NCBI GenBank assembly: GCA_902579105.1
Contig: CACHFM010000001.1
Location: forward strand, 124,001 to 188,000
Direction: 5' to 3'
Source: an uncultured Pelagibacteraceae bacterium
GTDB taxonomy: Bacteria > Pseudomonadota > Alphaproteobacteria > Pelagibacterales > Pelagibacteraceae
Length of the DNA stretch: 64,000 nucleotides
Position 1 is the stretch's first letter; every line of letters begins with the position of its first letter. The notes under the pieces were generated by a model. The model saw only the letters and a list, made by a program, of their open reading frames with translations. It did no database searches and was not told where the DNA came from. Made by a program: the position numbers and the translations under genes. Shown piece by piece: positions 57,226-64,000 of the stretch.

Positions 57226-58019
57226 AAAAATATTTAGTTATAGGAAATCCAATCGACCATTCTTTGTCTCCTGAATTGCATAATTATTGGATTAAAAAAA
57301 ATAATATAAATGCAATTTATGAAAAGAAAAAAATTCATAGTGAAGAAATAAAAAATATTATCTCGGAACTTAAAGATAATTTAATACACGGCATTAATGT
57401 AACTGTTCCTTTTAAAAAAGTTGTGATTCCTTATATGAATCAACTTAGTCCAGAAGCAGAAAGTACCCAGTCGGTTAATACAATTTATCTAAGTGATGGT
57501 AAGATAATAGGCCATAATACAGATATTGCTGGTTTTGAACTAAGTATAAAAAAAATAAAATATAATGTAGCTGGTAAGAAAGTTTTAATATTGGGAGCTG
57601 GTGGAGTAGTGCCTTCAATAATTGTTGCTCTTTACAGAATGAATGTGTCTAAAATTACTATTAGTAATAGGACAAAAGAAAAAGCAGAGAACTTAAAAAC
57701 TTTATTTAAAGAATTAGAAATAGTTGATTGGGGAGATAACACTTATTTTGATATAATTATTAATGCAACTAGTATTGGTCTTAACAAAAATGAAAAAATA
57801 GATTTAGATTTTTCTAAAACAGAAAATAATAAACTTTTTTATGATGTAATCTATAATCCTAATGAAACTAATTTTTTAAAAATGGGTCAGAGTTTAGGAA
57901 ATATAACAGAAAATGGAAAAATGATGTTTATTTATCAAGCTCATCAGGCATTTACTGTTTGGCATAAATTAATGCCAGAAATTAATGATGAGGTTATCAA
58001 GATTGTAACAAATGATTAG
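57222..58019 (+). CDS. aroE: Shikimate dehydrogenase
   Basis: A 265-residue NADP-dependent enzyme of aromatic amino-acid synthesis. The shikimate site shows NPIDHSLSPELHNYW, with the catalytic Lys in NVTVPFKK; VNTIYLSDGKIIGHNTDIAG and the nucleotide loop LGAGGVVPSI follow. It overlaps the 50-residue ORF by 4 bases and coaE by 8, inside the maf-aroE-coaE-dnaQ run. Confidence 0.95.
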   Translation: MKKYLVIGNPIDHSLSPELHNYWIKKNNINAIYEKKKIHSEEIKNIISELKDNLIHGINVTVPFKKVVIPYMNQLSPEAESTQSVNTIYLSDGKIIGHNTDIAGFELSIKKIKYNVAGKKVLILGAGGVVPSIIVALYRMNVSKITISNRTKEKAENLKTLFKELEIVDWGDNTYFDIIINATSIGLNKNEKIDLDFSKTENNKLFYDVIYNPNETNFLKMGQSLGNITENGKMMFIYQAHQAFTVWHKLMPEINDEVIKIVTND

Positions 58020-58581
58020 AATTGCTTTAGTTGGAGATATAGGATCTGGTAAAAGCTATATTGCAAAAAATTTTGGTTATCCAGTATTTAATGCAGATTT
58101 TGAAGTAAGTAAATTATATAAAAGAGATAGAAAAATTTTTAATAAGTTAAAAAAAATTTTACCAAAATATTTTTATTCATTTCCAATAGATAAAAATCAA
58201 GTTTCTCAAGCAATATTATCGAATAGTCAAAATTTAAAAAAAATTGTTAAAATTGTTCATTTAGAAATAAGCAAAAAACTTAATTTTTTTTTAAAAAAAA
58301 ATAAAAATAAAAAAATTGTAATTTTAGATATTCCTCTTTTTTTAGAAAATAAGATTAATAAAAAAAATGATATTTTAGTTTTTGTTCAATCAAAAAAAAC
58401 AGATATTGTAAAAAGATTAAAAAAGAGATCAAATTATAATAAAAAGTTAATAAATAAATTCAGAAGTATTCAATTATCACTTGATTATAAAAAGAAAAAA
58501 TCTCATTTTTTAATTAAAAATAATTTTACAAAAAAAACTGTTAAATTAGGTATAAGAAATATTTTGAAAGAAATTTTATAA
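58012..58581 (+). CDS. coaE: Dephospho-CoA kinase
   Basis: A 189-residue P-loop kinase for the last step of coenzyme A synthesis. Walker A is GDIGSGKS, followed by NADFEVSKLY; the lid region KRLKKRSNYNKKLINKFRSIQLSL is conserved. It overlaps aroE by 8 bases and abuts dnaQ. Confidence 0.92.
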   Translation: MIRIALVGDIGSGKSYIAKNFGYPVFNADFEVSKLYKRDRKIFNKLKKILPKYFYSFPIDKNQVSQAILSNSQNLKKIVKIVHLEISKKLNFFLKKNKNKKIVILDIPLFLENKINKKNDILVFVQSKKTDIVKRLKKRSNYNKKLINKFRSIQLSLDYKKKKSHFLIKNNFTKKTVKLGIRNILKEIL

Positions 58582-59247
58582 ATGAAGCACATAGTATTAG
58601 ATACCGAAACTACTGGTATATCAATAAAAGAAGGACATAGAATAGTTGAGATTGGCTGTATTGAATTAGAGAACTTAATTCCAACTAAAAATAAATTTCA
58701 TTGTTATTTAAATCCTGAAAGAAAGGTATCCGAGAAAGCTTTAGAAGTTCATGGATACACAGATGAATTTTTGTCTAAACAAAAAAAATTTGATGAAATA
58801 GGGGAAGAATTTTTAAATTTTATTAAAGATAAAAGACTTATAATACATAATGCTGAATTTGATCTTGCACATTTAAATAATGAACTTTCATTATCTGGAA
58901 AAATGAAAATAAAAAATGAAGTAATTGATACTCTTATTTTAGCTAGAGATAAATTTCCTGGTTCACCAGTTAGTTTAGATGCTCTTTGTAAAAAATTTAA
59001 AATAGATAATTCTAAAAGAACTCAACATACTGCATTAATTGACTGTGATTTATTAGCAAAAGTTTATATTAATCTAATTGATCAAAAAGAACCAACACTA
59101 AATTTTCAAAATCAAGATCAAGAAATTAAATTTAAAAATAATAATAATTTTAATTATTACAAAAAGATTGTTAAACCATCAGAAGAAGAGATTTTAAAAC
59201 ATAAAAATTATTTAAAAAATTATTTAAAAAAAAATTTTTTTAATTGA
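58582..59247 (+). CDS. dnaQ: DNA polymerase III epsilon subunit (proofreading exonuclease)
   Basis: A 221-residue DEDDh 3'-5' exonuclease. Exo I is LDTETTGI, Exo II HNAEFDLAHLN and Exo III HTALIDCDLLAKVY, giving the metal-binding acids and catalytic His. The C-terminal part that binds the alpha subunit is short. It starts right at the coaE stop and overlaps the convergent secB by 8 bases. Confidence 0.95.
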   Translation: MKHIVLDTETTGISIKEGHRIVEIGCIELENLIPTKNKFHCYLNPERKVSEKALEVHGYTDEFLSKQKKFDEIGEEFLNFIKDKRLIIHNAEFDLAHLNNELSLSGKMKIKNEVIDTLILARDKFPGSPVSLDALCKKFKIDNSKRTQHTALIDCDLLAKVYINLIDQKEPTLNFQNQDQEIKFKNNNNFNYYKKIVKPSEEEILKHKNYLKNYLKKNFFN

Positions 59248-59662
59248 ATTTTTGATTATATAAATTTTCAAAGTCTATTTTTTTTTCAAATTTTATTTCA
59301 GGATATCCTGAATTATGAAGTAGATTCAAAAGTGACTTTTCTAAATCAGGATAAATTTTATTTTGAACATCACATAATATAATTTTTTCTAATTCTTTCT
59401 TATCTTTGATATTTTCGTTTACTTTAACAATTGTGGAAAAAATTATTTCAAAATGTGATTTTTTTTTACTTTTTTCTTTATCTTCAAATTTAAGAGTAGT
59501 ATTTACTTCTATTAATTTATCTTTTAATGCTTTAGATGTAATATCTATTCCAAGTTGATATTTAGAAAGACGTTCTCTAACAAATAAATATGTCTCTATA
59601 TCCCTAGTTTCACTCGACATATCTTGTATATATTTTCCTAAAATTTTATATTTTTCTGTCAT
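59240..59662 (-). CDS. secB: Export chaperone SecB
   Basis: A 140-residue cytoplasmic chaperone delivering preproteins to SecA. The N-terminal KYIQDMSSETRDIETYL resembles the SecB start, and a central beta region and the late IYPDLEKSLLNLLHNSGYPEI fit the family, though identity is low. The conserved place facing dnaQ and next to fxsA supports the call. It overlaps fxsA by 17 bases. Confidence 0.8.
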   Translation of the reverse strand: MTEKYKILGKYIQDMSSETRDIETYLFVRERLSKYQLGIDITSKALKDKLIEVNTTLKFEDKEKSKKKSHFEIIFSTIVKVNENIKDKKELEKIILCDVQNKIYPDLEKSLLNLLHNSGYPEIKFEKKIDFENLYNQKFN

Positions 59663-60071
59663 CTTCGTCTTCTATATCTTCAAATTCTCCATCTATAAAA
59701 TTATTTTTTTCAGTTTTTTTATTATTAAATTTTTTAGAAATTTTTCTAAAAAAAATTTTTCTACTAATTGGAAATATTAATAAAAAACCCATTAGATCAG
59801 TTAAAAATCCTGGAATAATTAAAAGTAAAGCAGCAACTGCAATTCCTGCGCCAGATAAAATTTCATAACCAGGAGGTTCATTTCTGCTTAATTGGATAAA
59901 TAATGATTTGAGTGTTTTTAGTCCCTCATATTTTGCATAATAAACGCCTAAAACTGCAGTTAAGAAAATTAAAAATATGGTTGTAATTGCTCCAATTTCA
60001 GAACCAATACTAATAAAGAGGTAAATTTCAATTATAGTTAATCCGATTATATATATTAATATTGAGTTCAT
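59646..60071 (-). CDS. fxsA: FxsA-family membrane protein
   Basis: A 141-residue inner-membrane protein with hydrophobic segments near 4-22, 26-46 and 72-97. GIYLFISIGSEIGA-like start, AVLGVYYAKYEGL and IPGFLTDLMGFLLIFP are FxsA signatures. In E. coli its overproduction relieves phage exclusion; the native role is unknown. It overlaps secB and diverges from timA. Confidence 0.85.
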   Translation of the reverse strand: MNSILIYIIGLTIIEIYLFISIGSEIGAITTIFLIFLTAVLGVYYAKYEGLKTLKSLFIQLSRNEPPGYEILSGAGIAVAALLLIIPGFLTDLMGFLLIFPISRKIFFRKISKKFNNKKTEKNNFIDGEFEDIEDEDDRKI

Positions 60072-60129
60072 TTGTCCTTAATCTAAATTGCTGGTTGAAA
60101 TTAATCAACATAGTAATTACTATCAAGCT

Positions 60130-60726
60130 ATGGGATATAGTTTTGAATACATAGACATAATTTTACTTGCCATGATAGCTGGTTTTATTTTTCTTAGATT
60201 AAGAGGGATTCTTGGCAAAAGAACTGGATTTCAAGGTAAAACTAACCCAGCTTTCGAAAAAGTTTTAAAAGATGTTAAAGTTAATAAGGTTTTAAATACT
60301 AATGATAATTTTGACGATCAAGCTCAAAAAGAATTTTTAAAAGGTGCTAAAATAGCGTATGAAACTATTATTACTGATTTTAGTGACAATGATAACAAAT
60401 TAACAACAAGCAAAGCACTTTTGAATAATGAGATATTTAATCAGTTTAATAATGCATTAAAAGAAAGAAGTTCCAGAGGTCACTTTGCAGAAATAACTTT
60501 TATTGGTGTTAATTCTGCAATTATAAAAGAGCATAAAAAGATTGGTAAAATTTTAAATGTCACTGTAGATTTTATTGCAGAAGTAATTACTTGTATCAGA
60601 GATAAAGAAAAAAAAATTATTTCTGGAGATCCTGAAAAAATTAAAAAAATATATGATACTTGGGTTTTTTCAAGAGACACATCATCAAATAATCCTAATT
60701 GGCAACTTGTAAATACGTTAACTTAA
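60130..60726 (+). CDS. Tim44-domain protein (TimA type)
   Basis: About 198 residues with an N-terminal membrane segment (IDIILLAMIAGFIFLRLR) and a C-terminal Tim44/Mba1-like domain (about 70-190, FLKGAKIAYETIITDFSDND to GDPEKIKKIYDTWVFSRD). This is the alphaproteobacterial relative of mitochondrial Tim44, beside secB. ATG 60130 gives a typical N-in membrane anchor; a TTG at 60088 would add 14 residues. Its stop abuts the TTG start of the Smr gene. Confidence 0.82.
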   Translation: MGYSFEYIDIILLAMIAGFIFLRLRGILGKRTGFQGKTNPAFEKVLKDVKVNKVLNTNDNFDDQAQKEFLKGAKIAYETIITDFSDNDNKLTTSKALLNNEIFNQFNNALKERSSRGHFAEITFIGVNSAIIKEHKKIGKILNVTVDFIAEVITCIRDKEKKIISGDPEKIKKIYDTWVFSRDTSSNNPNWQLVNTLT

Positions 60727-61140
60727 TTGAACGATAATATCTCAGATAAAGATAAAAAAGATTGGGAAAATTTTTTATTAAATAAAGAGAAACTTCCAAA
60801 TAAAGATATAAATTTTTTTGAGAAAAAAAAGGAAATAATAAAAAGTATAGATCTACATGGTTGTACTCTTATCGAGGCAAATAAAAAAATTGAGAGCATT
60901 ATAAATAAAAGTTATCTAGAAGGTGTAAATAAATTAATTGTAATTACTGGCAAAGGTATACATTCTAAAAATGAAAGCGATCCTTTTGTTTCAAAAGATT
61001 TAAGTATTTTAAAATATTCAGTTCCTGAGTTTATTAAAAATAATAAAGATTTAATGGAAAAAATTAATGAATTTAAAGATGCAGATATTAAAGATGGTGG
61101 GCAAGGAGCTTTTTATATATATTTTAAGAAAATAAAATAA
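60727..61140 (+). CDS. Smr-domain protein
   Basis: A 137-residue protein with a C-terminal Smr (MutS-related) nuclease domain. SIDLHGCTLIEANKKIE, LIVITGKGIHS and GGQGAFYIYFKK are the three Smr blocks. Such proteins cleave RNA or DNA, and some act on stalled ribosomes. The start is TTG, directly after the timA stop. The mltA gene usually lying between these two is absent. The stop lies within an AAAAT repeat. Confidence 0.85.
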   Translation: MNDNISDKDKKDWENFLLNKEKLPNKDINFFEKKKEIIKSIDLHGCTLIEANKKIESIINKSYLEGVNKLIVITGKGIHSKNESDPFVSKDLSILKYSVPEFIKNNKDLMEKINEFKDADIKDGGQGAFYIYFKKIK

Positions 61141-61153
61141 AATAAAATAAAAT
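61129..61153 (+). repeat. Pentanucleotide repeat (AAAAT)5
   Basis: Five perfect tandem AAAAT units span the end of the Smr gene and its stop codon and run into the 30-base gap before the sulfotransferase. Slippage would change the distance between the two genes, not the Smr reading frame before its stop. It may be a chance product of high AT content or a length-variable spacer. Confidence 0.7.
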
Positions 61154-61170
61154 AATTTTAATTTTATATC

Positions 61171-62025
61171 ATGTTTGTTTGGTTAGCATCATATCCTAAA
61201 AGTGGTAATACATTAGTTAGATCTATGCTTGCAGCATATTTTTTTTCTAAAGATGGTATCTATAACTTTGATTTATTAAAAAATATAAAACAATTTCCTA
61301 ATATAACATTATTTGAAAATTTAGGAATTGATATTAGAAATGAAAAAGAAGTAATTAAAAATTACATTAAAGTTCAAGAAAGTTTTAATAAAAAAAATTC
61401 AGTTCAATTTTTAAAAACTCATAGTTATCTTTTTAATATTCAGAATAATCCGTTTACTAATTTAAAGAATTCTATAGGTGCAATTTATATTGTAAGAGAT
61501 CCTAGAAACGTTGTTACTTCATATGCACATCATACAAATATAACTGTTGATAAAGCAGCAGATGATTTAATAAATTTATCTCAAATGGGTGGAGATTTAA
61601 ATAAAAATAGGGGCTCAGAGAGAACCAAGGTTTTTACTGGAACTTGGAGTACTAATTTTCATAGCTGGAAATCTTTTAAACATGAAGATAGATATTTGTT
61701 AATCAAATATGAAGATTTAATAAATCAAAAAGAAAAAAATTTTACAAAAATATTAGAATTTATATATAAGTTACAAAAAGCTAAATTTATATTGGATCAA
61801 AAGAAGTTTGAAAATGTTATAAGATCCACAAATTTTTCAAATATGAAAAATTTAGAAAAAGAAAAAGGTTTTTTTGAAAGTAAAATTGATAAAAAAACTG
61901 GAAAAACAATACCTTTTTTTAATTTAGGCCATGAAAATAAATGGGAAAAATTACTAGATGTAAAAATAAGAAAAAAAATTGAAATTTCTTTTAAAAAAGA
62001 AATGACTGAACTAGGTTATCTATAA
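61171..62025 (+). CDS. PAPS-dependent sulfotransferase
   Basis: A 284-residue sulfotransferase-fold protein. The 5'-phosphosulfate loop is WLASYPKSGNTLVRSMLAAY and the 3'-phosphate motif is YIVRDPRNVVTSYAHH. LLIKYEDLINQKEKNF and a C-terminal GHENKWEKLLD are also typical. It would transfer sulfate from PAPS to a sugar, lipid or other small acceptor, unknown here. It stands between the Smr gene and hslU and may be accessory. Confidence 0.9.
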   Translation: MFVWLASYPKSGNTLVRSMLAAYFFSKDGIYNFDLLKNIKQFPNITLFENLGIDIRNEKEVIKNYIKVQESFNKKNSVQFLKTHSYLFNIQNNPFTNLKNSIGAIYIVRDPRNVVTSYAHHTNITVDKAADDLINLSQMGGDLNKNRGSERTKVFTGTWSTNFHSWKSFKHEDRYLLIKYEDLINQKEKNFTKILEFIYKLQKAKFILDQKKFENVIRSTNFSNMKNLEKEKGFFESKIDKKTGKTIPFFNLGHENKWEKLLDVKIRKKIEISFKKEMTELGYL

Positions 62026-62027
62026 TT

Positions 62028-63398
62028 TTATAGAATAAATTTTGATAAATCGGTATCTTTAACTAAATTATCTAAATTTTTATCTATATAATCTTTATTA
62101 ATTATAATTTTTTCACCAGATCGATCAGTTGCTGTAAAACTTATTTCATCTAAAATTTTTTCAATTATCGTGTGTAATCTTCTTGCGCCAATATTTTCAA
62201 CAGTTGAATTAACTTCTGAAGCAATATTTGCGATTGCATCTATTCCATCATCAGAAAATTCAAGGTCTACATTTTCCGTTTTTAAAAGAGCTACATATTG
62301 TTTAATTAAACTAAAATCAGGCTCCCTTAAAATTCTTTTAAAATCTTCGCTTGTTAATGCTTCTAATTCAACCCTAATAGGTAGTCTTCCCTGTAATTCA
62401 GGAAGTAAATCTGATGGTTTTGCAAGTTGAAAAGCACCTGAAGCAATAAATAAAATATGGTCAGTTTTAATAGGACCATGTTTTGTATTAACTGTAGTTC
62501 CTTCAATTAATGGTAATAAATCTCTTTGAACACCTTCTCGAGAAACATCTCCTCCAACTCTATCAGTTCTTGCAGAAATTTTATCTATTTCATCTAAAAA
62601 AACAATTCCATTATTTTCAGTTGATATTTTTGCAGCCTTAATAATTTTATCTTGTTCAATCAATTTATCTGACTCATCATTTATTAAAATCTCATGAGAC
62701 TCTTTAACAGTCATTTTCTTTTTCTTTTCTTTGTTTCCCATTGATTTACCAATCATTTCCCCAATATTTATCATTCCTATATTTGCACCAGGCATACCAG
62801 GAATTTCAAAAGAAGTATTAGACCCAGTTTCGTTAACTGAAATTTCTATTTCATTATCGTCTAAGTCTCCATTTCTAAGTCTTTTTCTAAAACTTTCTCT
62901 TGTAGCAAGACTTGCTTTTTTACCTACTAAAGCATCTAAAACTTTTTCTTCAGCAGCTTTCTGTGCTTTTGAATACACTTCTTTTCTTTTTTTTACTTTT
63001 TCCATAGAGATTGCAATTTCAATTAAATCTCTAACTATTTGCTCTACATCTCTTCCAACATATCCAACTTCAGTAAATCTAGTAGCTTCAACTTTAACAA
63101 AAGGGGCTTCAGCGAGTTTTGAAAGTCTTCTTGAAATTTCTGTTTTACCAACTCCTGTTGGTCCAATCATTAAAATATTCTTTGGTAAAACCTCGTTTTT
63201 CATTTCACCTTTTAAAGCTTGTCTTCTCCATCTATTCCGTAAAGCAACTGCAACAGCTTTTTTAGCTTTATTTTGACCAACAACGAATCTATCTAATTCA
63301 GATACAATTTCTCTTGGAGATAAAGAACTTACTAAAGAGGTTTCTTCTTTTTTATTTTTTTCTTTTGGGTGCAATGGTGTTACGTTTGAGTTATCCAT
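62028..63398 (-). CDS. hslU: HslU, ATPase of the HslUV protease
   Basis: A 456-residue AAA+ unfoldase. [34 protein letters not shown] opens the protein, with Walker [16 protein letters not shown] and Walker [13 protein letters not shown]. The I-domain (about 140-240) and the C-terminal HslV-binding end (DLSKFIL) are present. It overlaps hslV by one base. Confidence 0.97.
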   Translation of the reverse strand: MDNSNVTPLHPKEKNKKEETSLVSSLSPREIVSELDRFVVGQNKAKKAVAVALRNRWRRQALKGEMKNEVLPKNILMIGPTGVGKTEISRRLSKLAEAPFVKVEATRFTEVGYVGRDVEQIVRDLIEIAISMEKVKKRKEVYSKAQKAAEEKVLDALVGKKASLATRESFRKRLRNGDLDDNEIEISVNETGSNTSFEIPGMPGANIGMINIGEMIGKSMGNKEKKKKMTVKESHEILINDESDKLIEQDKIIKAAKISTENNGIVFLDEIDKISARTDRVGGDVSREGVQRDLLPLIEGTTVNTKHGPIKTDHILFIASGAFQLAKPSDLLPELQGRLPIRVELEALTSEDFKRILREPDFSLIKQYVALLKTENVDLEFSDDGIDAIANIASEVNSTVENIGARRLHTIIEKILDEISFTATDRSGEKIIINKDYIDKNLDNLVKDTDLSKFIL

Positions 63399-63913
63399 TA
63401 TATTTTTTCAATCTTTACATTGTCATTTGTAAAAACACATATATCAGCTGCAACTTTTATTGCTTTTTTTGCAATCTCTTCAGCAGACATGTCATTTTCC
63501 ATTAAAACTTTTCCAGCCGCTAAAGCATAATTTCCACCAGAGCCTATTCCAATTACATCTCCCTCAGGCTCTAGAACATCACCGGTTCCTGAAATAAGAT
63601 AGCTATTATTTTTATCTCCAACAGCCATTAATGCTTCTAATCTTCTTAAATATTTATCAGTTCGCCAATCTTTTGCTAATTCAACAGCGGCTCTTGATAA
63701 ATTTCCAGCATGCTTTTCTAGTTTTCCTTCTAATCTTTCAAATAAAGTTAAGGCATCAGCAGTTGATCCAGCAAAACCAGCTACTACGTCTCTTTTTTCA
63801 ATTTTTCTTACTTTTGAAGCTGTACTTTTAACAACAGTATTTCCCATACTTACTTGTCCATCTCCAGCAACTACTACTTCATTATTTTTTCTAACCAGTA
63901 CAATTGTTGTCAT
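63398..63913 (-). CDS. hslV: HslV, peptidase of the HslUV protease
   Basis: A 171-residue proteasome-like peptidase. After Met removal the N-terminal Thr2 (TTIVLVRKN) is the nucleophile; [15 protein letters not shown] and KVRKI complete the active-site region. No propeptide is present beyond Met. It is first in hslVU and is preceded by a heat-shock-like promoter whose -10 ends 7 bases before the ATG. Confidence 0.97.
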   Translation of the reverse strand: MTTIVLVRKNNEVVVAGDGQVSMGNTVVKSTASKVRKIEKRDVVAGFAGSTADALTLFERLEGKLEKHAGNLSRAAVELAKDWRTDKYLRRLEALMAVGDKNNSYLISGTGDVLEPEGDVIGIGSGGNYALAAGKVLMENDMSAEEIAKKAIKVAADICVFTNDNVKIEKI

Positions 63914-63920
63914 ACTTAAT

Positions 63921-63948
63921 AAATGGTAACTATTTTTGATACTTCAAG
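63921..63948 (-). promoter_or_regulatory. Heat-shock-like promoter of hslVU
   Basis: On the minus strand CTTGAA (63948-63943) is followed by CCATTT (63926-63921); CTTG and CCATTT are separated by 18 bases, and the -10 lies in TTACCATTT. It resembles the sigma-32 consensus and matches the grpE site in spacing and -10 sequence. Transcription would begin about at the hslV ATG, 7 bases further on. Confidence 0.6.
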
Positions 63949-64000
63949 TCTTTATACTAATATTGATATAGTGGGATTATGTATGTATACCATTAAAAAT
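63949..64000. other. Window end, no assigned gene
   Basis: Short region upstream of hslV. An ATG at 63983 on the plus strand stays open to the window end and could begin a divergent gene, but six codons are too few to judge. Confidence 0.2.

Noticed and set aside
62731..63276. 181-codon open frame opposite hslU
   Set aside because: Composition is that of an antisense shadow of a conserved gene; no family features or start context.
1..64000. CRISPR arrays, insertion sequences, toxin-antitoxin pairs, prophage or restriction genes
   Set aside because: Looked for repeats, transposase-like and nuclease-like motifs through the window; none seen.

Overview
The window is about 64 kb of very AT-rich, gene-dense bacterial chromosome. 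It looks like a streamlined marine alphaproteobacterium of the SAR11 / Candidatus Pelagibacter type. The grounds are lysine/asparagine/isoleucine-rich proteins, intergenic gaps mostly below 60 bp, many overlapping genes, and classic alphaproteobacterial gene orders (irr-fabA-fabB-fabI; tsaB-fur-miaB-phoH-ybeY-lnt-metK-nusA-infB-rbfA-rpsO-pnp; leuS-lptE-holA facing parB-parA-rsmG-mnmG-mnmE-rho; hemE-oriC-ppsR-maf-aroE-coaE-dnaQ). Genus assignment is inference. No rRNA, complete tRNA, CRISPR array, insertion sequence or prophage was seen.

Layout. 1-7.4 kb: the end of a ThiF/MoeB-like gene, an SH3 protein, a catalase-peroxidase (katG) facing the heme/iron regulator irr, the unsaturated fatty-acid genes fabA-fabB-fabI, and a lone glycosyltransferase. 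7.4-20.3 kb: a long minus-strand run of translation, RNA-decay, tRNA-modification and envelope genes. It lacks several genes usually interleaved in other alphaproteobacteria (truB, ylxR, rimP, trmB, corC, rimI). 20.3-31.1 kb: a polysaccharide deacetylase, a Bax-like glucosaminidase, nfuA, trpS, murJ, maeB, a BON lipoprotein, rsmI, lppC and rdgB. 31.1-37.5 kb: grpE-dnaK-dnaJ, a 55-residue membrane ORF, dapB, nth and a PfkB kinase. 37.5-41.6 kb: a 39-residue ArfA-like ORF, an OmpR-type regulator, an L,D-transpeptidase, yggS, a ThiE-like gene, a porin and a DUF3576 lipoprotein. 41.7-55.4 kb: leuS-lptE-holA, then the chromosome-partition and tRNA-modification genes with a perfect parS inside rsmG, then rho and hemG-hemH-hemE. 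55.4-55.67 kb: the probable replication origin, with two DnaA boxes. 55.7-64 kb: ppsR, maf, a 50-residue membrane ORF, aroE, coaE, dnaQ, secB, fxsA, timA, smr, a sulfotransferase and hslUV.

How it works together: genes on both sides of 55.4-55.67 kb point away from it, and parABS lies 8 kb away, so the right half is an origin-proximal domain. Regulation visible in DNA includes three Irr-type palindromes at katG and irr, a promoter-terminator-SD arrangement before nusA, and a shared heat-shock-like promoter at grpE and hslVU placed so close to the start codons that leaderless mRNAs are predicted. Divergent genes share or overlap start codons and convergent genes overlap at their 3' ends in many places.
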